64,000 bases of DNA from Styela clava. Lineage: Eukaryota > Chordata > Ascidiacea > Stolidobranchia > Styelidae. The notes beneath the pieces are model-generated. The model did no database searches, was not told the origin of the DNA, and worked only from the letters and a program-made list of their open reading frames with translations. The translations under genes and the position numbers were made by a program. The stretch's first letter is position 1. The number at the start of each line of letters is the position of its first letter. Shown here piece by piece: positions 23,320 to 35,100 of the stretch. Where the stretch lies: NCBI RefSeq assembly GCF_964204865.1, contig NC_135260.1, forward strand, positions 2,914,001-2,978,000, in the 5' to 3' direction.

Positions 23320-24847
23320 AACTTTTTGACAAATTTGAGTTCCCAATATTTCCTTCAGGTCGTAATAAAATTTTATGAAATGAATATGAAAATCGAAAAA
23401 TATGTCACATTTAAATCTCAAATACAAATTAAAACTTGGACCCGAAAACTTGGTAAAACTTCTCAGCAAAAAGTTTTCTAATTAATGAGCTCATTCAATC
23501 TGGAAGAAATATATCCATCGAAATATAACGACCTGGCGATGAAAATAAGAAGAGATCAGGCTTAAAACATTAACAATATGGACTGTTGTACTTATCGGAA
23601 ATAGTTGTGAAAGCTATGTGATAAATATATCAAGGACAATTAACAACAATTACAACTCTTTTACTCAATGTGCTTTTTATCGAGATACGACTTTCTGAAC
23701 AGGTATTCGTCGGTAAAAAAAATTAAAATAGCAAAAACAAAAGAAATTCTGCGAAACAATGAAGAAAAGTAATATCAATCCATTCCGGCCAATTACGTTT
23801 ATATCAAATTTATCCTGTACTTTTATGTTTTATGGTAATTTTTATATCCAGTTGTCTAAATGAATCTATTATGCATAAAATGATTCGTAGCAAAATGACA
23901 AACTTTCACAAAATACAGGTCTTTGAAATCGGAGTCGAGCAAGTTTTCACAAGGGTGGTAATTTGAATTTGTCAGAATTGTTGATTTTCAATGTTTTCAA
24001 AATAAGTCAAAACTTCCCTATGATTTGAAAAAGAATTATATTACTGAGTGTTCGTAACGGTTTATTAAAGAAAATTTGCATTTACCAACGGTTCCATTAT
24101 CAAAATTAGATTTTTTCAGAGTCGATTGTGAATTTTCTTCGATTTCACAGCCTCATCAAAACAAGGTTCAATGTCTGATGTTCAAATATCCGAGACTTTA
24201 TTTTTCAATATTTAAAGATATGAACATCAATATGACAGATATGAAGCCGTTATTTAGAATCAAACATTTTTGTAATTTACTGGAATTTCTTGAACATGAA
24301 ATATATATTTGAATGAACCAAATCGTCAACATTTCAAGATTATTTAGATTCACTCAGATATAAATTGGGTTAAAATAATAAATTCAAACATTTTTTCAAC
24401 GCATCTAAAAAATAAAAATAAGTTTGTTCGGTAGAAATCCAGCAATGAATGCAGTTTCATTTATTTTTCTATCCAAAGAAATGCCCGAAAGACAATTTGA
24501 ATAGGTGAGCATTAAATCGCTTCGGTTAAACACACAGGCCACAGGTTCGAATTCAGTGGAATTGATTGCGTGGAGTAAATAAGAGAACATGGTCACCGAG
24601 ACATCGACTCGTCTCTTTTCAATATAATTTTCAATCTTATTCCAAATGTCATGCGAACATACAACCTTCCAATATACCGATTGTTATCTATTTATCACAA
24701 TTCGAGCCGAGCCGAAACAAACTATTCTTAGTTTCCCAAATATAAGCGACAGACTGTGAAGAGCCTTGTGAAGAGCGAGGATTTGAAATACCTTATGCTT
24801 TTAAGCAAACTCTGTTATTGTGCATTCAACAAATAAAAGTATCGGTA

Positions 24848-25061
24848 AACAAGAGAACTATGCTCAAATATATGGGCACGTAGAGCCACATAATTTTGAT
24901 GGCGTCATAGCGCCTTCTGGAGAAAAATTTTATCTTTAACCACTGAAAATTTTAAAGCAATTGGTCCAGTATTTGAAAAGAAAAGCGATTTTTTAATTAT
25001 ATTGACGAAGAAAAATAACAACATAATATTGAAACGATCGTTATGTCCACTACGTGTCCAA
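24848..25061 (+). repeat. Interspersed repeat family R2, copy 2
   Basis: Starts AACAAGAGAACTATGCTC and ends at CACTACGTGTCC. It is the reverse complement of the copy at 11.8-12.0 kb along its full length with small gaps. It is absent from the equivalent place in block A, so it inserted after the duplication or was lost from A. Confidence 0.65.
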
Positions 25062-26567
25062 TTATACAAGTGATAGGAAGTCACCTACACCCCAACAAAT
25101 TATATATTATGTTAGAGTGTAAATCAAGCTGCGTGTGCGGCATAACGAATATTCGGGAATACAAGAGCATATTGTTCAACTGTGAAAATAGCAATTCGAA
25201 GTTTTATTAAGCTACTATGATGAATACCAATTACTCTTTAAACTCAAGTAATTCTACAGTGTTTGTGCATCGATCATTCAATGGACAGAGTTATAATTCA
25301 TTTTCACAGATGACTCCATGATATACACTGTGAGGATGAATATTTAAATCCCTTGATGGCTGTGATTCGGGTTTCGATCGAGACGGATAACAACAGTTGT
25401 CCACGATGCATCGGTAGACGGATAATTAGGATACCAAACCTCAGTTGGCAGAGATATAGATTGGCCCGTTGTTGAATTCAGCTGACCGTTCTGTTGAAAT
25501 ACCAAATGTTTAAAGAAATGTAACGAATGGCAGTTTTAGAATATAGTTGGATATGGTTGAACCAGTAATCCTTGCCATATGATCTGACAGAGCAAAACAA
25601 ATTTATTTGGTCTCCAGTACGAAGCTGAATGAAGCGTGATACCATCACGTGATTATTCTGCTAGGCCACACTTCAGAGTGATTACCGTTGGTAGATAAGA
25701 ATTGAATGGAATATACACATAAAATCAAATTAGTATAAATTAGTCTTTTCTGATTTAGTATCATAGCTGTAAAGTTGAAGCGTTCCACTGGAGTTAGAGT
25801 CAAAGTTGGCAAACGAATCAGGTAAGGAATTTTAATTTGATATTATTCAGCAGTAGTAAGTGTTATAAATGGCCTGATTCAAACTTTTTTCCCATGCTAA
25901 AGCTACATGTGTTTAAACTCAAAACATGGTAATCTCACATGGTAATGTAGAAACAATATCGGCCACATTTTATTATGAGTTCATGCATGGCCGCATAAGC
26001 AACACAAATCAGACTCAACCATCCAAGTGGTTATAAGTCATTCCAGTACGAACATAAATGTATGACAATTCGTCAGGAATCATTGATCGTAAATAATCTT
26101 GAACCATGTTGTAGTGTGTGACGTCATAAAGGCTATCAAGTTTGGTTTCGTAAATAGATTCAGCGACGTTTAATGAGACGTTTTGCACGTCATAAACGAT
26201 CGCTCAAAAACATTTCGTATTATAGACAACGCCACATTCTGAAAAATATAATACCAGTTTGAAGTCAGATATTCATGAAACTAGTATTAAAGAAAATATT
26301 TATTTCCACGTTTTAACTAATCAATTTCATTCATTTTATTTCGAATAATTGTTATTTGTATTTTTTTTTACAATAATACGATTGGTCCCTTGAAGTTTTG
26401 ATCATTGTCATATTTAAGAAAGGTTACGCGAACTCACTCAGAAATAAAGAAACGTATCTATGGAGAAATTACGGGAAACCACTGAGCTATTAAAGCTAAA
26501 AAAATATAACGGTGAGATATGCGCTAGATAATACAGATAGGTGGGACTTGAGGTTAATTATGGTCAG

Positions 26568-26998
26568 GAAAAAGCCAAAAGGTATTGAATTTTAAATAAC
26601 TCAGGTTTTAAAAAAACATTTTATCAATAAAACTTTTTGTATCAACGTCGCAGTCAGTGTGTAAAATTCTCCAATCATTTTAGAAATGATAGCTCGTGTC
26701 CTATCTGTGGCTGTTTGTGCAAAGCCTTGTTCTAAGTGAAGAGAGGATTGAAACCAATAGTCCTTCATCTCTAGTACAGCCTTGTTCGGAGAGAACGTGT
26801 GAAAACTATCGGTAGTATCTCAGATACATTTTGTGATTCGTATTTACATTCCACTCCAAACAAGATGCTAGACAAGACAATTACTAGTACACAAGGATCT
26901 TCTTTTTGGGAGTATTATCATTTTTCCTGTTTTGAACCTGTGATGCTGGAGAATTCCTCATTAACATATATGACACGTATTAAAAAGCATTCAAGGGA
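26568..26998. other. Block-B-only insertion of about 430 bp in an intron
   Basis: Block A and block B match on both sides (around 16848 in A), but B holds about 430 extra bases between exons 5 and 6. I see no terminal repeats and do not recognise the sequence. Confidence 0.5.
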
Positions 26999-27374
26999 GA
27001 AATATTTTCCGAATGGAAAACTAGAAATAGAAGGCCAGACCAACCTGTACTCTTTCCGACATTTGTAGTTTATAGGTACACGGTAGAGAGAAAGGCTGCT
27101 CTAGTTGACCACGGGTATGTAGCAGGGGCGGTTGAAGTATAGAACAAAGAAGTTTTCTTGATTTTTTTACCTGTGTGAAAAAGTGTGAGTTTATCTCACA
27201 AGTTATAGAATGATTTATAGTTTTGATATACTGAATGATAATGTGGATATATTTCAAAATTTTCTATTCCAGCAACTTCACATAATTGCCGTATTACCGA
27301 TTATTATGACTGGAAAGGACTTTTCAATATCTAATCTAATGCATGAGATTCCACAAGACATAGACATTTATACC

Positions 27375-30356
27375 TTGGGCCGTGGTCGTTTCCTTGACAT
27401 CTACAACAGAGGGCGTGGTCGTTTCTTTGACATCTACAGCAGAGAGCGTGGTCGTTTCTTTGACATCTACAACAGAAGGCGTGGTCGTTTCTTTGACATC
27501 TACAACAGAAGGCGTGGTCGTTTCTTTGACATCTACAACAGAGGGCGTGGTCGTTTCTTTGACATCTACAACAGAAAGCGTGGTCGTTTCCTTGACACCT
27601 ACAACAGAGGGCGTGGTCGTTTCTTTGACATCTACAGCAGAGAGCGTGGTCGTTTCTTTGACATCTACAACAGAAGGCGTGGTCGTTTCTTTGACATCTA
27701 CAACAGAGGGCGTGGTCGTTTCTTTGACATCTACAACAGAGAGCGTGGTCGTTACTTTGACATCTACAACAGAAGGCGTGGTCGTTTCTTTGACATCTAC
27801 AACAGAAGGCGTGGTCGTTTCTTTGACATCTACAACAGAGGGCGTGGTCGTTTCTTTGACATCTACAACAGAGGGCGTGGTCGTTTCCTTGGCACCTACA
27901 ACAGAAGGCGTGGTGGTTTCTTTGACATCTTCAGCAGAGGGCGTGGTCGTTTCTTTGACATCTACAACAGAGGGCGTGGTCGTTTCTTTGACATCTTCAG
28001 CAGAGGGCGTGGTCTTTTCTTTGACACTTACAACAGAGGGCGTGGTCGTTTCTTTGACACCTGCAACAGAGGGCGTGGTCGTTTCTTTGACATCTACAAC
28101 AGAGGGCGTGGTCGTTTCGTTGACACCAACAACAGAGGGCGTGGTCGTTTCTTCGACACCTACAACAGGGGGCTTGGTCGTTTCTTTGACACCTACAACA
28201 TAGGGCGTGGTCGTTTCTTTGACATCTACAACAGAAGGCGTGGTCGTTTCTTTGACATCTTCAGCAGAGGGCGTGGTCTTTTCTTTGACATCTACAACAG
28301 AGGGCGTGGTCGTTTCTTTGACATCTACAGCAGAGAGCGTGGTCGTTTCTTTGACATCTACAACAGGGGGCTTGGTCGTTTCTTTGACACCTACAACATA
28401 GGGCGTGGTCGTTTCTTTGACATCTACAACAGAGGGCGTGGTCGTTTCTTTGACATCTACAACAGAGAGCGTGGTCGTTTCTTTGACATCTACAACAGAA
28501 GGCGTGGTCGTTTCTTTGACATCTACAGCAGAGAGCGTGGTCGTTTCTTTGACATCTACAGCAGAGAGCGTGGTCGTTTCTTTGACATCTACAACAGAGG
28601 GCGTGGTCGTTTCTTTGACATCTACAGCAGAGAGCGTGGTCGTTTCTTTGACATCTACAGCAGAGGGCGTGGTCGTTTCTTTGACATCTTCAGCAGAGAG
28701 CGTGGTCGTTTCTTTGACATCTTCAGCAGAGGGCGTGGTCTTTTCTTTGACACTTACAACAGAGGGCGTGGTCGTTTCTTTGACATCTACAACAGAGGGC
28801 GTGGTCGTTTCGTTGACACCAACAACAGAGGGCGTGGTTGTTTCGTTGACACCAACAACAGAGGGCGTGGTTGTTTCGTTGACACCAACAACAGAGGGCG
28901 TGGTTGTTTCTTCGACACCTACAACATAGGGCGTGGTCGTTTCGTTGACACCAACAACAGAGGGCGTGGTTGTTTCGTTGACACCAACAACAGTGGGCGT
29001 GGTCGTTTCGTTGACACCAACAACAGAGGGCGTGGTTGTTTCTTCGACACCTACAACATAGGGCGTGGTCGTTTCTTTGACATCTACAACAGAGGGCTTG
29101 GTCGTTTCTTTGACATCTACAACAGAGGGCGTGGTCGTTTCTTTGACATCTACAACAGAGAGCGTGGTCGTTTCTTTGACACCTACAACATAGGGCGTGG
29201 TCGTTTCTTTGACATCTACAACATAGGGCGTGGTCGTTTCTTTGACACCTAAAACATAGGGCGTGGTCGTTTCTTTGACACCTACAACATAGGGCGTGGT
29301 CGTTTCTTCGACACCAACAACAGAGGGCGTGGTTGTTTCTTCGACACCTACAACATAGGGCGTGGTCGTTTCTTTGACATCTACAACAGAGGGCGTGGTC
29401 GTTTCTTTGACATCTACAACAGATAGCGTGGTCGTTTCTTTGACATCTACAACAGAGGGATTGGTCGTTTCTTTGACACCTACAACATAGGGCGTGGTCG
29501 TTTCTTTGACATCTACGACAGAGGGCTTGGTCGTTTCGTTGACATCTACAACAGAGGGCTTGGTCGTTTCCTTGACATCTACAACAGATAGCGTGGTCGT
29601 TTCTTTGACATCTACAACAGAGGGCTTGGTCGTTTCTTTGACATCTACGACAGAGGGCTTGGTCGTTTCCTTGACATCTACAACAGATAGCGTGGTCGTT
29701 TCTTTGACATCTACAACAGAGGGCTTGGTCGTTTCTTTGACACCTACAACATAGGGCGTGGTCGTTTCTTTGACATCTACGACAGAGGGCTTGGTCGTTT
29801 CGTTGACATCTACAACAGAGGGCTTGGTCGTTTCCTTGACATCTACAACAGAGGGCGTGGTCGTTTCTTTGACATCTACAACAGAGGGCTTGGTCGTTTC
29901 CTTGACATCTACAACAGATAGCGTGGTCGTTTCTTTGACACCTACAACATAGGGCGTGGTCGTTTTTTTGACATCTACGACAGAGGGCTTGGTCGTTTCT
30001 TTGACATCTACGACAGAGGGCTTGGTCGTTTCCTTGACATCTACAACAGATAGCGTGGTCGTTTCTTTGACATCTACAACAGAGGGCTTGGTCGTTTCTT
30101 TGACATCTACGACAGAGGGCTTGGTCGTTTCCTTGACATCTACAACAGAGGGCGTGGTCGTTTCTTTGACATCTACAACAGAGGGCTTGGTCGTTTCCTT
30201 GACATCTACAACAGATAGCGTGGTCGTTTCTTTGACACCTACAACATAGGGCGTGGTCGTTTCTTTGACATCTACGACAGAGGATGTGGTCGTTTCTTCG
30301 ACACCTACAAAAGAAGGCGTGGTCGTTTCCTTGACACCTACAACAAAGGGCGGCAC
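27375..30356 (-). repeat. 33-bp coding-type minisatellite, about 90 units
   Basis: The array is the expanded counterpart of the ten-unit array in block A. On the minus strand it stays open for 1015 codons of the form SVVDVKETTTP with variants TLS, KPS, TPY and SAED. Variants are not random: the part near 29.44-30.25 kb alternates KPS and TLS units in a higher-order pattern, whereas the part near 27.4-28.9 kb carries TPS and SAED types. Exon 4 with its array would be exactly in phase (3063 nt) but for one missing base before the array. Open frames on both strands are a by-product of a stop-free 33-bp unit. Confidence 0.92.
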
Positions 30357-30919
30357 AGAGTCCGGCTCTGATTCTCCAATCATCTTTTCAATTGATGAAC
30401 CTTACTTTCCACCCTGTCTAATTTTTTCGTTAAAGCTGCAAAACAGGAAAAAAATTAAATTGAGCCTACAGTTATACAATTAGTTTTCAGTGAATTTATT
30501 GTCAGAATATATGTATCTCTCTCTCCCTCTGGTTAAAATAGGAGTTGGTATTGCTAAACTACACGTCATGATGTGATCATTAAAAATAAAAAAAATTTGT
30601 ATATTTTATTTAAAACCATTGTTTGAGGGCGTGTTTGTTATCAGACCGTTTGACAAATATGAAAAAAAAAATAGCAAATGTATGTCGAAGGAAAGGAATT
30701 GTTGTGAACACGAACCTTCCAAAGCCTTCTTTTCTTCTTCTGTGCATTGTCGCTCCTGAAAGAGCACAAAAGGGAAGTGTTTAAACATGGACATGGAGGC
30801 TGCAAATCGTTAAAGTAGGCGGTTATCTGACCAAGTGTTCCCCGTGAAAAAGTATTCTCATGTATTAAAGTGAAAACGTGAAATTTGGGATGACGTATCG
30901 ATTAAAACAAGATTACAAC

Positions 30920-32006
30920 TGTTGCGCTCGATTCTATGTAGCCTGGTTACTTCTCACGCACATTAAGAGATTGGAGACTTCAAAAACGCGTCCCAATACC
31001 CCAGTCCTGACCCCAAACCTATATCGGTTAATTGTTACAACTAGTCCGTGCTTCCAAGCAATTAAAGTCTGTAAACAACGGTTAAAGTGCCGCCAGATTC
31101 TTCTGTGCCTTTCAAATGCTGCCCCAATATAATTCAACTTGAAACCGGTGAATATCTTTAATAACAATCAACAGACACTTCAAATCAAATCTCGTACATG
31201 AATCAGGAAAATAGAACTTGCCGGGTACCGGAAACGAAACGTTGTTAATGGAACGTAACGTAAATCTTGATACCGGGTATGAGGAACGTAAAGGTACGTT
31301 GTTAATGGAACGTAACGTAACGTTGTTAAAGGAACGGTTTTCTGCCAAAATAATAGATAAAACTAAATAGCTTATATGGCACAATTAATCAAATGTAACA
31401 GCATTACCATTTTTACAAGCAATAACAATTCACATCAATTAGCAGATAACCATATGTCACAATTATGTACAGATTAAATCACATAGGATAAAATAGTATT
31501 CATAATACTAAAATACAGAATAAATCATACAAGATAAAACAATATTTACATACCGAATGTTTAGGATCTCCAGGCAACTCAATTCAACAATTTATAATCC
31601 AAAGTAAATACAACTTAACTTATGTGACTAAATACAAGAAACAGCATTTATCATTCTATTTGGACTATATTACAACCCTAACCTGTATCCCTACATTATA
31701 TTACCACTCCAGTATGAACCGTTGATTTTAAACCCAATTAATAACTTCAATTCGAATCGTTTATCCTAACCGCAATAGTAAACCCAATATTAAACACGAT
31801 AAACAACTACTAGCGCAATAGATTACACTGTATACAAGGACAGAAGGTGCCAACTCATCGAAGCAGCGTGGCGATAATTTAGAATTCCCGGGATTAATCG
31901 AGAAACAGGACTCTGTCGCAATAATGCTGCGTCGATACGTTTGCAACGTCTGCGTAACAACGTAAAACGTCATCAAATTAGAAACACGTTATGATTCTCG
32001 CTAACA
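30920..32006 (-). repeat. BEL/Pao 3' LTR
   Basis: 1087 bp, TGT..ACA ends. It carries repeated GGAACGTAACGTAA-type motifs at about 31231-31336. It is the 3' LTR because the element reads on the minus strand. Confidence 0.95.
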
Positions 32007-32017
32007 TTCCCCGCCCC
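32007..32017 (-). other. Polypurine tract
   Basis: Immediately upstream (minus strand) of the 3' LTR the sequence is GGGGCGGGGAA, a purine run at the place where second-strand DNA synthesis is primed in LTR elements. One C interrupts it. Confidence 0.65.
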
Positions 32018-32103
32018 AGATGTAGGAACGAAGAGAATACATCTTACAATTCAAAAAGAAAAAGTGAGAATCATCACAAATAAGTAATACAACTAACAAT
32101 GAA

Positions 32104-35100
32104 TTACTCATCAGCTCTCTGAATCATACAAAGTTTTGCTATTGGTCTTCTTAAAAACCCATGAGAAGTTTTGACAGTCACTTGTCTGACAGCTCCAAAT
32201 TTGTCTGGTATAACTTCCATAATTCTGCCAGTCAACCACTTCCCTCTTGGTATTGTGTTGTCAACCAGTAGCACAAGATCATTGACTTTGAAATTGTCTT
32301 CCTTCTTCAACCATTTATGTCGAGCTTGTAGATTGACAAGTACTTCTCTGGACCATCTTATCCAGAATTGGTCAGCCAAATATTGTATTTGACGCCATCT
32401 TCTTCTCGCATAACAATCTTTCTTGTCAAATATTCCTGGTGGTAAATTTGCTTTATGCTTCAGCAACAATAAATGATTTGGTGAAAGTGGTTCTTCATCC
32501 AAAGGATCCATACTAATAGGTGTAAGTGGTCTTGAATTCAATTGACTTTCAACTTCACAAAATATAGTAGACAACGCTTCATCAGTAACCAATTGATCAT
32601 GCAATAATGCAGTCAATATCTTCCTTGCTGATCTGATGAGTCTTTCATAGAAACCTCCAAAGTGTGAAGCTGTGGGAGGATTGAACTTGAATATGATATC
32701 ACTTTGTCTGCAAAATTCTCCCATTTTACTAGAATTCCAAATTTGAATTTCTTTCTTCAATACTTTATTTCCAGCTGTAAAATTGCTCCCATTATCACAT
32801 ATAATGGTTGACATCTTGCCTCTTCTGGCAATGAATCTTCTTAATCCATTAATAAATGAATTGACATCCATACTATGCACAATTTCCAAATGCACTGCTC
32901 TAGTTGTTGCACAGGTTATTATCAAGCCCCATCTCTTCACAGAACTTCTTCCTTGCTTCACCAACAACGGTCCGAAGTTGTCAACTCCAACACATGTGAA
33001 TGGTGGTTGATCTGGTGTCACACGCTCTTTAGGTAGGTCAGCCATAAATTGCTTACCCATCGAAGCATTTCTCTTTTTGCAAAAAATGCAATTACGAATA
33101 TTTCGCTTTACAACAACAGCTCCATTGATAATCCAGAACTTCTGTCTCAGCAAATTCCATGTATGACTTGCTCCACAATGATGTGAACTTTTATGGTATT
33201 CTCTGACAATCAACTGTGTGATATGATGGTTACTTGGCAGTATTATTGGATGTTTCAAATCAAATTCTATGGGTGCGTTCTGCAATCTTCCACCCACTCT
33301 CAATATTCCTTCAATTAAAACAGGATTCAACTTTTGCATTGAAGGTGCAATTTTCAAATTTCTAAGCACACTTTTCCCTTGTACATCGGAATTTTGTAAC
33401 TTTGCAATAACTTTATTCAACTCACGATTTTGTAAATACTTTATCAGCTCATTTTCGGAACTTCTCAACTCTTCTGTTTGCAATTCACCCTTTTGAACAG
33501 TTGGTTTAGCTTGTAAATAAATTTTGAATCTGATAATCCATGCCGTAGCTTTCTTCAACTTATACCATGAAGAATAATAGTTGATAAACTTGTCCAAAGG
33601 TTCATTCTCTGTCACTAGATTCACTAGAACGTTAATTGGCTTCTTCAGAATAAATTCCAATGGTAAATCTGGTAATTTAACTGGCATTTGTGGCCAGTTC
33701 TCTTCATTCTGGTAGAGAAATTCTGGTCCTTGTAACCATGATTTCTTTGCAATCAATTTCTTTGCTGTCATTCCACGGGATGCATAATCCGCTGGGTTCA
33801 ATTCACTTGGAACATAATGCCATTGATGTGGCTCTGAACCTTCTTCAATTTTTGCTAATCGGTTAGCTATGAAAGTAGGAAATCTTTTCGACGAATTGTA
33901 AATTGATTGAATAGTAGCTGTGCTATCACTCCAGAATATAGACTTAACATTCTTCTCAAATTTTAATTGACGTCTTAAAAACTTATCCACTCGCACACAA
34001 AGCGCAGCAGCTGTAATTTCCAGCCGTGGAAGTGAACATATTGTCTTGATAGGACATAATCTTGATTTTCCAAGTAAAAATGAACAGTGTATCTGACCGT
34101 TTTCATCTGTTAACCTCAAATATGAAACTGATCCATAGGCAACTTGTGATGCATCGCCAAAATGATGTAATTCTTGTGAAACAATAACCCCAAATGAATT
34201 CGGTTTAATGTATCTTGGTAATTTGACTTCTGATAATTCTGGAAGTGCTTTAGTCCAGCTTTCCCATGCTATTTGTTCATTTTCTCCGATAGTTTCATCC
34301 CATCCCAATTGTTGACGACATAACTCTTGGAATATAAGTCTTGCTTGCAATATCACAGGTGATACAATACCCATGGGATCAAATACGGAACTAAGAATTG
34401 CTAGAACTCCTCTTTTCGTAGCAGGTTTTGTCTTCAGCTTTGTATTAAATCCAAAGCAATCTTCTATCACGAACCACACAACTCCCAAAACTCGTTCAAC
34501 ACGATTTGGGTCTAAATTTACGTTTGCTTGAATTTGTGCTCTATCCTTTTCTGGAACACAAGAAATAATTTCTTCTGAATTACTCCTCCATTTGTTTAAA
34601 TGAAAACCTCCACATTCAGTAAGTTCTGAGGTTTGCTTGACAATTCTCTTCCCTTCAGATATACTATCTGCTCCAAGTAGGAAGTCATCTATATATGAAT
34701 TATCTTTGATATTGTCACTTATATCTGATGGAAAGTCTTTTCCAAAATCTTCTGCAGTTCTCCTTAAACAGTAATTTGCACAAAATGGACTTGATGTATT
34801 TCCAAAACAATGCACTAACATCTGATGATCGACAGGAGTTTTTGTCAAATCTCCATCAGGCCAAAATAGGAATCTCAATGCATCAACATCCCTAGGCGTT
34901 ACACGAGCTTGTAAGAACATAGCTTCTATATCTGCAGTTATACCATATTCGTACATTCTGAAACGTAGCAAAACAGATAACAATCCATTTGCCATATCTG
35001 GACCTTGCAGTAATTGATCATTCAGTGATGTGTTCAAATATCTTGCACCTGCATCAAATACCAGGCGTACTTTACCAGGTTTCTGTTCTGATGTAACGGG

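Noticed and set aside
24480..24560. Possible tRNA gene (CAGGTTCGAATTC looks like a T loop)
   Set aside because: The flanking bases do not form the T stem or the acceptor, D and anticodon stems.
27210..29252. Plus-strand 680-codon open frame of RG-rich 11-residue repeats (GRGRFFDIYNR)
   Set aside because: It is the opposite strand of the 33-bp minisatellite. The minus strand joins in phase to flanking exons in block A; the plus strand has no partner exons and the unit simply lacks stops in this frame.
27375..30356. CRISPR array, because of regular 33-bp spacing
   Set aside because: Units are contiguous with no unique spacers, and the context is a eukaryotic coding minisatellite.
30934..31976. 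Open frames of 77, 90 and 71 codons, repeated identically at 38042-39084
   Set aside because: They lie inside the two BEL LTRs and are identical only because the LTRs are.
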